From JBIOYL01 sp044870185 (GTDB lineage: Bacteria > Actinomycetota > CALGFH01), in contig JBIOYL010000033.1 in NCBI GenBank assembly GCA_044870185.1, positions 1-41,749 of the forward strand: a stretch of DNA of 41,749 nt, written 5' to 3'. The notes beneath the pieces were generated by a model. It was not told the DNA's origin and searched no databases. It saw nothing but the letters and a program-made list of their open reading frames with translations. The stretch's first letter is position 1. Every line of letters starts with the position of its first letter. This document shows, piece by piece, positions 23,504 to 32,738 of this stretch. A program made the position numbers and the translations under genes.

Positions 23504-24142
23504 ATGCGAACCAGGGACATCATGACCAGCCCCCCGATCACGGTGACGCCCGATGCGCACGTCAAGGAGGTCGCCGACCTCCTTGTCAGGCGCCAGGTCA
23601 GCGCCCTGCCGGTGGTGGAGGAAGGCCGGCTGGTCGGCATCGTGTCCGAAGCCGACCTGGTCCCGCTGGAGGCGGTGGCCGACCTGCGGGCCCACGCCAT
23701 CCGCAAGCCCGGGCCCGCCGCCCGCGCGCCCCGGCTCGTGCGCGAGGTGATGACCCGCGACGTGCTCGCGCTGCCGCCGGACGCCGACGCCGCCGACGCC
23801 GCCCGGCTCATGCTCGCCCACGGGGTGAAGAGCATCCCGATCGTGTCGGGCCCCCACGTGGTCGGCATCGTCAGCCGACGGGACCTCCTCAAGGTGCTGG
23901 CCCGGGACGACCGGGACATCCGCAACGAGCTGCTCGTCCTGCTGGAGGGCGAGCTCGGGACGCTGGAGGGGGTCAGCGTCGACGTCCGCGACGGCTCGGT
24001 CACGCTCGCGGGGCCGCTCGACCCGCCGGACCGCAAGCTCGCCGAGCTGCTGGCCAGGACCGTGCCCGGCGTCGTCGGGGTCACCTTTTCGGGTGCGGCC
24101 GGCGCCCCGGCCGGCGGCGGCGCCGGCAGCCCGGCCGGCTAG
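23504..24142 (+). CDS. CBS-domain pair with C-terminal BON domain
   Basis: 212 residues. Two CBS motifs (RDIMTSPPITVTPDAHVKEV..LVGIVSEADL and REVMTRDVLALPPDAD..VVGIVSRRDLL) form an adenosyl-nucleotide sensing pair. They are followed by a BON domain (DIRNELLVLLEGEL..VSVDVRDGSVTLAGPL) at about 140-195 and a Gly/Ala tail. It probably senses energy state and acts on the partner protein or membrane. ATG 23504 is chosen because GAGGAG (23491-23496) is 7 nt upstream; ATG 23498 is too close to it. The acyl-CoA synthetase fusion starts 6 nt later, so they are co-transcribed. Confidence 0.85.
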   Translation: MRTRDIMTSPPITVTPDAHVKEVADLLVRRQVSALPVVEEGRLVGIVSEADLVPLEAVADLRAHAIRKPGPAARAPRLVREVMTRDVLALPPDADAADAARLMLAHGVKSIPIVSGPHVVGIVSRRDLLKVLARDDRDIRNELLVLLEGELGTLEGVSVDVRDGSVTLAGPLDPPDRKLAELLARTVPGVVGVTFSGAAGAPAGGGAGSPAG

Positions 24143-24148
24143 ACGACG

Positions 24149-26887
24149 ATGGCCACCGGCAGGCTCGCCGCCCGACCCTACCCGGCCTACCGCGAGGCCG
24201 ACGTGGTCCTGCGCGACGGGTCGACCATCCACATCCGGCCGGCCCGGCCGGCCGACGCCCCGGCCGTGCGGTCGTTCCTGGAGGGCCTGTCCGACCAGGC
24301 CCGGGCGTTGCGCTTCTTCTCCGCCTTCCCGGACCTGGACCGCGCGGTCGCCTGGGCCACCGAGGTGGACTACGACCGGCGCTACGGGCTGCTGGCCATC
24401 GTCGGCCGCGACGGCAGGGTCGTCGCCCACGCCGGCTACGAGCGCCAGGACGACCAGCCGGAGGCGGCGGAGGTCGCCTTCGCCGTCGCCGACGCCTTCC
24501 AGGGCAAGGGGCTCGGCACGATCCTGCTCGGCCACCTGGCCGAGATCGCCCAGGACGCCGGCGTGACCCGCTTCGGCGCCGAGGTGCTGCCCGAAAACCA
24601 CCAGATGGTGCAGGTCTTCCGCGACAGCGGCTTCCCGGTGCAGCTGCAGTCGGCGCCCGGCGTCATCCTGGTGGAGTTCCCGACCTCGCTGTCGCCCGCG
24701 GCGCTGGAGCGGTTCGAGCGGCGCGAGCAGAGCGCCGCCGTGGCCGCCCTGCGCACCTTCCTGGCCCCCCGCTCGGTGGCCGTCATCGGCGCCTCGCGCA
24801 GCCGCGGCGGCGTGGCCGGCGAGACGTTCCACAACCTGCTTGCGGCCGGCTTCAACGGCCCCGTCTACCCGGTCAACCCGCATGCCACGGTGGTGCAGTC
24901 CGTGGTCGCCTACCCGTCGGTCATCGACGTGCCCGGCCCGGTCGACCTGGCGGTGATCGTGGTGCCGGCGGCCAGCGTGGTCGCGGTGGCCAGGGACTGC
25001 GCGGCCAAGGGCGTGCGCGGGCTGGTGGTGATCTCGGCCGGGTTCGCCGAGACCGGCCCCGAGGGCGCCGAGCGGCAGGCCGAGCTGCTCCGGGTGTGCC
25101 GGGAGGCGGGCATGCGCCTGATCGGCCCCAACTGCCTGGGGGTGATGAACACCCACCCGGACGTGCGCCTGGACGCCACCTTCGGGCGGAACCTCGCGGT
25201 CGGCGGACGGGTCGGGTTCCTGTCCCAGAGCGGTGGGCTCGGCCTGGCCATCCTCGACCACGCCAACGCGCTCGGGCTCGGGCTGTCGTCGTTCGTGTCG
25301 GTCGGCAACAAGGCCGACGTGTCCAGCAACGACCTGCTCAACTACTGGGAGGCCGACCCCGACACCGACCTGGTGCTGCTGTACCTGGAGTCGTTCGGCA
25401 ACCCGCGCAAGTTCGGCCGCATCGCCCGGCGGGTGGCGCACACCAAGCCGATCGTGGCCGTGAAGAGCGGGCGCTCGGTGGCCGGCGCCCGCGCCTCCTC
25501 GTCCCACACAGGGGCGTTGCTGGCCGCCGCCGACCTCACCGTCGACGCCCTGTTCGGCCAGGCCGGCGTCATCCGCACCGACACGCTGTCGGAGCTGTTC
25601 GAGGTGGCCTCCCTGCTGGCCAGCCAGCCCCACCCGCGCGGGCGGCGGGTCGGGATCGTGACCAACGTCGGCGGCCCCGGCATCCTGTGCGCCGACGCCT
25701 GCGCGGCCGGCGGTCTGCAGGTCGTCGGGCTGTCGGGCGAGCTGCGCGGCCGGCTGGCCGCGGTGCTGCCGGCCGAGGCGTCGGTCGCCAACCCGGTCGA
25801 CATGCTGGCCGACGCCCCGCCCGAGCACTACCGGCAGGCGATCGAGCTGCTGGCCGCCTCCGGCGAGGTCGACGCGCTGATCGTCATCTTCATCCCGCCG
25901 CTGGTGGTGCGATCCGGCGAGGTGGCCGAGGCGATCCGGACGGCGGTCGCCTCGTCCTGCCAGGACCTGCCCGTGCTGGCGGTGTTCATGTCGGCCAGCG
26001 GGATCCCGCCCGAGCTGCACGGCGGCGACGTGCGCATCCCGTCCTGCGCCTTCCCCGAGGACGCGGCCCGTGCGCTGGCCCATGCCGCCGACTATGGCGC
26101 CTGGCTGGCCCGGCCCGCCGGGCAGGTGCCCGAGTTCCCCGACGTCCGCCGCGACGAGGCGGCGGCGGTGGTGGCCGCGGCGCTGCGTGAGGGCCCGCGC
26201 TGGCTGCGGCCCGACGAGGTCGCCGGCCTGCTCGGCTGCTACCGGCTGCCGCTGGCCGACTGGCGGCTTGCCGCCACCCCGGCCGAGGCCGGTGCCGCCG
26301 CCGACGACCTGGGCGGGCCGGTCGCGCTCAAGGCGGTCGCGCCCACCCTGATCCACAAGACCGAGGCGCAGGGGGTGCGGCTCGACCTGGTCGGCGCCGA
26401 CCAGGTCGCCCGGGCGGCCGGCGAGCTGCAGGCGGCGGTCGCGGCGGCTGGCCACCGGGTGGAGCGCTTCCTCGTCCAGCGCATGATCGAGGGCGGGGTG
26501 GAGATGCTCGTCGGGGTCGTCCACGACCCCTCCTTCGGCCCGGTGGTGGCCTGCGGTGCCGGCGGCATGGTGGTGGAGCTGGTCAAGGACGCGGCGGTGC
26601 GGATCACCCCGCTGACCACCACCGATGCGGCCGAGATGGTGCGCTCGCTGGCCTCGTTCCCGCTGCTGGACGGCTACCGTGGCGCGCCCAAGGCCGACGT
26701 GGCCGCGCTGGAGGAGCTGCTGCTGCGGGTGAGCGCCCTGGCCGAGGAGCATCCCGAGGTGGCCGAGCTGGACTGCAACCCGGTGATGGTGCTGCCAGAG
26801 GGCACCGTGATCGTGGACGCGCGCGTGCGGGTCGAGGCGGGCGAGCCGCCCGCCCCGCTCGCCGCCCGGCGGCGCCTGGCCCGGTAG
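24149..26887 (+). CDS. GNAT acetyltransferase / NDP-forming acyl-CoA synthetase fusion (Pat-like)
   Basis: 912 residues. The N-terminal GNAT domain (~20-175) has the acetyl-CoA loop FQGKGLGTILL. Then come an NDP-forming acyl-CoA synthetase CoA-binding domain (RSVAVIGASRSRGGVAG, ~207), a ligase-CoA region with the phospho-His motif SSHTGALL, and a C-terminal ATP-grasp (VALKAVAPTLIHKTEAQGV). In Pat/PatZ enzymes the synthetase part is regulatory and the GNAT part acetylates protein lysines, notably acetyl-CoA synthetase. Here the GNAT domain is first, the reverse of E. coli PatZ, and the SHTG His is kept, so synthetase activity is possible. It ends 16 nt before the convergent DevR-like gene. Confidence 0.88.
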   Translation: MATGRLAARPYPAYREADVVLRDGSTIHIRPARPADAPAVRSFLEGLSDQARALRFFSAFPDLDRAVAWATEVDYDRRYGLLAIVGRDGRVVAHAGYERQDDQPEAAEVAFAVADAFQGKGLGTILLGHLAEIAQDAGVTRFGAEVLPENHQMVQVFRDSGFPVQLQSAPGVILVEFPTSLSPAALERFERREQSAAVAALRTFLAPRSVAVIGASRSRGGVAGETFHNLLAAGFNGPVYPVNPHATVVQSVVAYPSVIDVPGPVDLAVIVVPAASVVAVARDCAAKGVRGLVVISAGFAETGPEGAERQAELLRVCREAGMRLIGPNCLGVMNTHPDVRLDATFGRNLAVGGRVGFLSQSGGLGLAILDHANALGLGLSSFVSVGNKADVSSNDLLNYWEADPDTDLVLLYLESFGNPRKFGRIARRVAHTKPIVAVKSGRSVAGARASSSHTGALLAAADLTVDALFGQAGVIRTDTLSELFEVASLLASQPHPRGRRVGIVTNVGGPGILCADACAAGGLQVVGLSGELRGRLAAVLPAEASVANPVDMLADAPPEHYRQAIELLAASGEVDALIVIFIPPLVVRSGEVAEAIRTAVASSCQDLPVLAVFMSASGIPPELHGGDVRIPSCAFPEDAARALAHAADYGAWLARPAGQVPEFPDVRRDEAAAVVAAALREGPRWLRPDEVAGLLGCYRLPLADWRLAATPAEAGAAADDLGGPVALKAVAPTLIHKTEAQGVRLDLVGADQVARAAGELQAAVAAAGHRVERFLVQRMIEGGVEMLVGVVHDPSFGPVVACGAGGMVVELVKDAAVRITPLTTTDAAEMVRSLASFPLLDGYRGAPKADVAALEELLLRVSALAEEHPEVAELDCNPVMVLPEGTVIVDARVRVEAGEPPAPLAARRRLAR

Positions 26888-26903
26888 GCCCTTGGGCCTG
26901 CCT

Positions 26904-27563
26904 TCAGGCGCCCGGGGTGGTGGTGTGGCGGGCCAGGTAGGCGGCCGCCTCGGCGCGGCGGGCGACCTCGAGCTTGGTCAGGATGCTCGACACGTAGTTC
27001 TTGACCGTCTTCTCGGCCAGGTGGAGCTCCTCGCCGATCTGCTTGTTGGTCCGGCCGGCCGCCACCAGCGCCAGGATGCGCTCCTCCTGCGGCGACAGGC
27101 GGGCGAGCCGCTCGTCCTTGAGCAGATGCTTGCCCTTGCGCAGCCGGTCGAGCACGCCCTTGGTGACGGCGGGGTCGAGCAGGCTCTGGCCCTGGCCCAC
27201 CGCGCGGATCGCACGGACCAGCTCGCCGCCCTTGATCTGCTTGAGGATGTAGCCTGCGGCACCGGCCATGATCGAGGCGAACAGCGCCTCGTCGTCGGCG
27301 AACGAGGTGAGCATGAGCACCTGCGTCTGCGGGCGGGCGGCCCGGATGTCCCGCGTGGCCTCGATGCCGCTGCCGTCCGACAGGCGCACGTCCATCACGA
27401 CCACGTCGGGCAGCGCCCGCTCGGCCTCGGCGACCGCCTCCCGGACCGAACCGGCCTCGGCGCACACGACGATGTCCTCGGTGCCAGCCAGCAGCGCCTT
27501 GATGCCGTCGCGTACGACCTCGTGGTCGTCGACCAGCATCACCCGCAGCGGGATCTTGTCCAT
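26904..27563 (-). CDS. DevR/DosR-like NarL-family response regulator
   Basis: 219 residues. The receiver has MLVDDHEVVRDGIKALL, phospho-acceptor Asp in VVVMDVRLSDGSGIE, LTSF and GYILKQIKGGEL. The DNA-binding part is LSPQEERILALVAAGRTNKQIGEELHLAEKTVKNYVSSILTKL. The overall pattern is close to mycobacterial DevR/DosR, which governs hypoxia and dormancy genes; the adjacent CBS-BON and acyl-CoA synthetase genes would fit such a regulon. No histidine kinase lies nearby. Its ATG shares one base with the PspC stop (TGATG), so it is coupled to pspC. Confidence 0.88.
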   Translation of the reverse strand: MDKIPLRVMLVDDHEVVRDGIKALLAGTEDIVVCAEAGSVREAVAEAERALPDVVVMDVRLSDGSGIEATRDIRAARPQTQVLMLTSFADDEALFASIMAGAAGYILKQIKGGELVRAIRAVGQGQSLLDPAVTKGVLDRLRKGKHLLKDERLARLSPQEERILALVAAGRTNKQIGEELHLAEKTVKNYVSSILTKLEVARRAEAAAYLARHTTTPGA

Positions 27564-27847
27564 CAGCTCCCCTCGGTGCCGCCCGGCTGGCCGCTGGCGG
27601 GCGGTCCCTCCGTCGGCGGTGGGGACGGCGGTGGGGGCGGCGGTTGGAGCCCGAGCCGCGACTGCGGTGGCACGACGATCCACAGGATCGGATACAGGAT
27701 GAGGGTCGCGCCGCCGAACACGGCGAAGACGACGAACAGGACCCGGACGAGCGTCGGGTCGATACCGAAGTACTCGGCGAGCCCGCCGCACACCCCGCCG
27801 AGCACCCGGTTGGTCTCGCTGCGGTACAGCCTGCGTGGTGTGCTCAT
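27563..27847 (-). CDS. PspC-domain membrane protein
   Basis: 94 residues. RLYRSETNRVLGGVCGGLAEYFGIDPTLVRVLF followed by a hydrophobic segment and a Pro-rich cytoplasmic tail is the PspC family. Members sense membrane stress, sometimes as fusions to kinases. It directly precedes the DevR-like regulator, so it could pass a membrane signal to it; that is inference. It is divergent from citrate synthase, and the 141-nt gap between them (27848-27988) must hold both promoters. Confidence 0.87.
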   Translation of the reverse strand: MSTPRRLYRSETNRVLGGVCGGLAEYFGIDPTLVRVLFVVFAVFGGATLILYPILWIVVPPQSRLGLQPPPPPPSPPPTEGPPASGQPGGTEGS

Positions 27848-27988
27848 CGCGCTCCTCTCCGCTGGTTGGTGGACCCGCTCAGGCCAGGCGCCGGCCGCCG
27901 GTCATCCGAGCACAGCATAGGCCCGGCCATGCCCCGACGGCGTGGTTGGTGGGAAAGTCGTGTCCGACACCGAGGCGGGAGGGTGACC

Positions 27989-29317
<1,329 letters not shown>

Positions 29318-29392
29318 CCGGCCCGCTCCCGCCGGCTCCGGTCACCCATCCGGCATCACCGGCCCGAGGGCCGGGCTGTCGGCGCCGTCCGC

Positions 29393-29398
29393 TATGGT
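29393..29398 (+). promoter_or_regulatory. Leaderless-type -10 (TATGGT) ahead of the YcaQ-family gene
   Basis: TATGGT ends 6 nt before the ATG at 29405, the spacing expected if transcription begins at the start codon. There is no Shine-Dalgarno sequence. Leaderless transcripts of this layout are common in Actinomycetota. Confidence 0.45.
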
Positions 29399-29404
29399 GC
29401 AGGC

Positions 29405-30396
29405 ATGCCCGACGCGCTCACCGTCGACCAGGCCAGGCGGCTGGTGCTTGCCGCCCAGGGCCTGGCCCGGCCGCCGCGCCGGCGCGGACCGGCCGCCGCG
29501 CGGGCGGTGCTGGGCCGGCTCGGCGCGATCCAGATCGACTCCATCAACGTGGTCGCCCGCAGTCACGAGCTGGTGTTGGCGTCCCGGCTGGGCACCTTCG
29601 ACCCGGCCACCTTCGACCAGGCGGTCTACCGGCAGCGGGCCGGCTTCGAGTACTGGGGACACGCCGCCTCGTTCCTGCCCATCGAGACCTTCCGGCTGTT
29701 CGTGCCCCGCATGCGGCGCATGGCGGCCGACACCCGCGGCTGGTTCGCGGACGTGCGGACCCGGCACGCCCAGCTGTACGGCGCCGTGCTCGACCGCATC
29801 CGGGCGGAAGGACCCCTGCCGGCCTCCGCCTTCCGCTCCCCGGCGGGCGGGCCACGCCGAGGCACCTGGTGGGACTGGGCCTGGCCAAGCACGTCCTGGA
29901 GGACCTGTTCGACCAGGGCGTGCTGCTGGTCCATGACCGGGTCCGCTTCGAGCGCCGCTACGACCTGGCCGAGCGGGTGCTGCCGCCCGGCCTCGACCTG
30001 ACGCCGCCGAGCGCGCACGAGGCGGCGGTCGAGCTGACCGTGCGTGCCGCTCGGGCGCTCGGGGTGGGCACGGCGGCCGCCAAGCGCCAGCACGGCTACT
30101 ACACGATGCCGGTGCTGGCCGGCGGCCGGCTGGTCGCCCGCGTGGATCCCAAGCACGACCGGCCTGCCCGGCGCCTGGTGCTGCGCGCGCTGGCCGTGGA
30201 GGACCACGCCGACCCCGCGGCGGCGGTGACGGCCACCGCCGCGGCCGCGTGGCGGCTGGCCTGGCAGCTCGGCGCCGAGCGGGTCGAGCCGGGCGAGGAC
30301 GTGCCCGTTGCCCTTGCCCGCCGGCTCCGGGTCGAGCTGGCCGCCATGCCCGGGCCGCCCGACGCGGCCACGGCCGCCGTGGCCGCGTCCCGGTAG
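29405..30396 (+). pseudogene. YcaQ/AlkX-family crosslink-repair DNA glycosylase, split by a -1 frameshift
   Basis: The winged-helix glycosylase family that unhooks DNA interstrand crosslinks. The first frame (29405 to about 29878) has LGRLGAIQIDSINVVARSHE, with the QxD catalytic motif, then FEYWGHAASFLP and WWDW. The family continuation, LAKHVLEDLFDQG and FERRYDLAERVLPP, is in the -1 frame from about 29878 to 30396. One missing G in the run at 29876-29879 explains it: adding it gives WWDWGLAKHVLE. Both parts have full coding bias, so this is either a sequencing error in a G-run or a very recent mutation. The reconstructed protein is about 330 residues, slightly short for the family. Confidence 0.8.
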
Positions 30397-30448
30397 GCGG
30401 TCCGAGGCCGCTGGGGCGCTCCCGCGCGCCGGCGCGCCGGGCGCCCGC

Positions 30449-30454
30449 TACGCT
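30449..30454 (+). promoter_or_regulatory. Putative -10 (TACGCT) for the site-2 protease operon
   Basis: TACGCT lies 31 nt upstream of the GTG at 30486. The same hexamer precedes other operons in this window (3154-3159 and about 5110). No clear -35 is seen. Confidence 0.3.
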
Positions 30455-30485
30455 TGGGTCGAGGCGAACGCGACGGGGGTACGGC

Positions 30486-31442
30486 GTGCGGCGAGGGGTC
30501 GGCATCGGCAGGCTGTTCGGCATCCCGCTGCGGCTCGACCTGACCTGGCTGCTCGGCCTCGCGCTGGTCGTGGCCGGCCCCTGGCAGCTCTGGGCACCCG
30601 ACCTGGGCCGGCGGCCGGCACTGGCACTGGCGTTGGCGTTCGCGCTGGCGTTCTTCGCCTGCCTGGTCGCCCACGAGCTGTCGCATGCGCTGGTGGCCAG
30701 GGCGCTCGGGGTGCCGACCGCCGAGATCACCCTGTTCGTGTTCGGCGGCGTGGCCCGGATCACCGCCGAGCCGCCCGACCCGGGTGGGGAGGCGCTCATG
30801 GCCATGGCCGGGCCGCTCGCCTCGGTGACCCTGGGCGGCCTGCTGCTGCTGGCGGCCGAGGCGACGTCGGCGTGGCCCGGCGAGCTGCTCGGCCTGCTCG
30901 GCGCGGCCAACCTGGTGCTGGCCGTGTTCAACCTGCTGCCCGGGTTCCCGCTCGACGGCGGGCGGGTCGCCCGGGCGGTGCTGTGGCGGCTGACCGGCCG
31001 GCGGCTGCTCGCGACCCGGCTGACGGCCTGGTTCGGACGCGGGCTGGCCGTCCTGCTCGTCGGCGGCGGGCTGGCCGCCGTCGCCGTGCTGCGGTCGCCC
31101 CGCTACCTGCTCCAGGTCGTGCTCGGCGTGTTCCTGTGGCAGGCGGCCGTGCACGGCGAGCGGGCCGCCTGGCACAGCGACCGGCTCGCCCGCACGACGG
31201 TCGGTGACGTCATGCGCACCCCACCACCACCGGTGGTCGAGCCGCTCGACCCCGCCCTGGTGGTCGATGCCGCCGAGCCGCTGGGGGAATTCCTGCGCCG
31301 GTACCGGGCCGCGCCGGCGGCGCGGTATCTTGTGGTCGACGCCGATCGCCGGGTGGCCGGCACCCTCGACGGCGCGGTCCTGCGCCGCGTCGGGGATGGT
31401 CGGTCCGCCCACCGCCGCGCCCACCGGACAGGGCGCCGGTGA
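30486..31442 (+). CDS. Site-2 protease (M50 family) with C-terminal CBS-like region
   Basis: 318 residues. An intramembrane zinc metalloprotease: VAHELSHALVA is the HExxH motif (about residue 63) and NLLPGFPLDGGR carries the second metal-ligand Asp (about 155). There are about six membrane segments. After residue ~235, VGDVMRTPPPPVVEPLDPA resembles the start of a CBS domain, though the pair is incomplete. This is the SpoIVFB/Rip3-like branch, which cuts membrane regulators. It starts the run of genes leading to the proteasome operon. GTG 30486 is preferred because the conserved GIGRLFGIPLRLD begins six residues later. Confidence 0.88.
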   Translation: MRRGVGIGRLFGIPLRLDLTWLLGLALVVAGPWQLWAPDLGRRPALALALAFALAFFACLVAHELSHALVARALGVPTAEITLFVFGGVARITAEPPDPGGEALMAMAGPLASVTLGGLLLLAAEATSAWPGELLGLLGAANLVLAVFNLLPGFPLDGGRVARAVLWRLTGRRLLATRLTAWFGRGLAVLLVGGGLAAVAVLRSPRYLLQVVLGVFLWQAAVHGERAAWHSDRLARTTVGDVMRTPPPPVVEPLDPALVVDAAEPLGEFLRRYRAAPAARYLVVDADRRVAGTLDGAVLRRVGDGRSAHRRAHRTGRR

Positions 31443-31496
31443 CCCGCCGCCGGCCCGGGCGTCCATCCCTGTCCCCGAGGCAACGAGGTCCGCTCC

Positions 31497-31736
31497 GTGC
31501 TCGTCACCGCCCGCCTGCGACCACCCGACCGCACCGTGCAGGTGCCGGACGTCCATCGCGTCGCCGACCTGCTCGCACGCCTGGAGATCCTGCCGACGAC
31601 GGTGCTCGTCCTGCGCGACGGCGCCCTGCTGACCAGCCAGGACGAGCTGCGCGACGGCGACCGGGTAGAGGTCCGCTTCGCGATCTCCGGGGGGTCCGGG
31701 GGGCTCAAGCCTAGCCCCCCGGTCGACGGGGGGTAG
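31497..31736 (+). CDS. ttuB: TtuB-like ubiquitin-fold sulfur carrier with an extended Gly-Gly tail
   Basis: 79 residues, beta-grasp (MoaD/ThiS/TtuB) type: VTARLRPPDRTVQV, then VADLLARLEI and TVLVLRDGALLTSQDELRDGDRVEVRFAISGG. In TtuB the chain stops at this AISGG, whose final Gly is activated as thiocarboxylate for tRNA thiolation or protein conjugation. Here 13 residues follow (SGGLKPSPPVDGG), again ending Gly-Gly. They are encoded by a tandem TCCGGGGGG and a perfect hairpin. The tail could need trimming or could be the working end. The GTG at 31497 has GAGG 8 nt upstream. ttuA starts 4 nt after the stop. Confidence 0.8.
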   Translation: MLVTARLRPPDRTVQVPDVHRVADLLARLEILPTTVLVLRDGALLTSQDELRDGDRVEVRFAISGGSGGLKPSPPVDGG

Positions 31737-31742
31737 CCCATG
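31689..31742 (+). promoter_or_regulatory. Hairpin and alternative stem overlapping the ttuB end and ttuA ribosome site
   Basis: CCGGGGGGCT (31696-31705) and AGCCCCCCGG (31713-31722) form a perfect 10-bp stem with a 7-nt loop. The same C6 run (31715-31720) could instead pair with G6 at 31728-31733. That G6 lies 6 nt before the ttuA ATG (31740) and is its only plausible Shine-Dalgarno sequence. The two pairings exclude each other, the layout of a translation switch or coupling device. Confidence 0.6.
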
Positions 31743-32738
31743 CCGATGCGCTGCAAGCGCTGCCGCGGACCGGTCGTCATCGAGGTCCGCCGCCACAACG
31801 CGGCCTTCTGCCGGGACTGCTTCCTCCACTACGTCCGGCAGCAGGTGACCCGGGCGATCGCCAAGTACCGGATGCTCGGGCCCACCGACCGGGTGCTGGT
31901 GGCGGTGTCGGGCGGCAAGGACTCGCTGGCGTTGTGGGACGTGCTGGGCGAGCTCGGCTACCAGGCCGACGGGCTGTACCTGAGCCTCGGGATCGGCGGC
32001 TACTCCGAGCGGTCGCGACAGGTCTGCCAGGCGTTCGCCGAGGCCCGCGGGGCCAAGCTCGTGTGCTACGACCTGGCCGCCGAGCAGGGCTACACGATCC
32101 CCCAGGCGGCCGGGGCGGGCGGCCGCTCGTCCTGCGGGGTGTGCGGGCTGTCCAAGCGCTACGTGTTCAACCGGGTGGCCCTGGAGGGCGGCTACGACGT
32201 GGTGGCCACCGGCCACAACCTCGACGACGAGGCCGCCGTGCTGTTCGGCAACACCCTGCGCTGGGACACCGCCGCCATGGCCCGGCAGTTCCCCGTGCTG
32301 GAGGCGACCCGCCCCGGGCTGGTCAAGAAGGTCAAGCCGCTGTACCGGGTGGCCGAGCGCGAGACCGCCGCCTACTGCGTGCTCAGCGGCATCGACTACG
32401 TGGTCGAGGAGTGCCCGCTGGTGGCCGGCAACACCCAGATGCGGCACAAGGACACCTTGAACCAGATGGAGGAGGCGACGCCGGGCACCAAGCACAACTT
32501 CCTGCTCGGCTACCTGGAGAGGGCGGCCCCGCTGCTGCAGGCCGCCGACGACGCCGAGCTGGCCGAGTGCTCGCGCTGCGGCATGGTCACCCAGGCGCCG
32601 GCAGACCCGGCCGAGGCGCCGGTGTGCGCCTTTTGCCGGTCGCGGGCGCGCCTGCTCCGGTTGCCGCTGGTCGAGCGGCAGCGGCCGCCCTCGGAGCTCG
32701 AGCGGGACCGGCCGCCCTCGGGGGTCGGCGGCCCGTGA
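31740..32738 (+). CDS. ttuA: TtuA-type tRNA 2-thiouridine synthetase
   Basis: 332 residues. It thiolates position 54 of tRNA using a TtuB-type carrier, which raises tRNA heat stability. An N-terminal zinc ribbon (CKRC...CRDC) is followed by the PP-loop AVSGGKDSLAL (~55), the cluster cysteines in SSCGVCGLSKRY (~133) and EECPL (~222), plus GHNLDDEAA. A C-terminal zinc ribbon is CSRCG...CAFCR. The tail after ~305 is polar and repeats RPPS. The start at 31740 is close to the carrier stop. It overlaps trmI by 4 nt (GTGA). TtcA-type position-32 thiolation is less likely given the zinc ribbons and the carrier neighbour. Confidence 0.88.
   Translation: MPMRCKRCRGPVVIEVRRHNAAFCRDCFLHYVRQQVTRAIAKYRMLGPTDRVLVAVSGGKDSLALWDVLGELGYQADGLYLSLGIGGYSERSRQVCQAFAEARGAKLVCYDLAAEQGYTIPQAAGAGGRSSCGVCGLSKRYVFNRVALEGGYDVVATGHNLDDEAAVLFGNTLRWDTAAMARQFPVLEATRPGLVKKVKPLYRVAERETAAYCVLSGIDYVVEECPLVAGNTQMRHKDTLNQMEEATPGTKHNFLLGYLERAAPLLQAADDAELAECSRCGMVTQAPADPAEAPVCAFCRSRARLLRLPLVERQRPPSELERDRPPSGVGGP

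Noticed and set aside
23294..26752. Very long minus-strand frame (about 1150 codons) opposite the CBS-BON and Pat-like genes
   Set aside because: Low-complexity His/Gly/Arg-rich translation with no domains; the opposite strand has clear CBS, BON, GNAT and ATP-grasp motifs.
31689..31736. Rho-independent terminator at the end of ttuB
   Set aside because: The hairpin lies inside the coding sequence, no T-run follows, and ttuA begins only 18 nt after it; a translation role is more likely.
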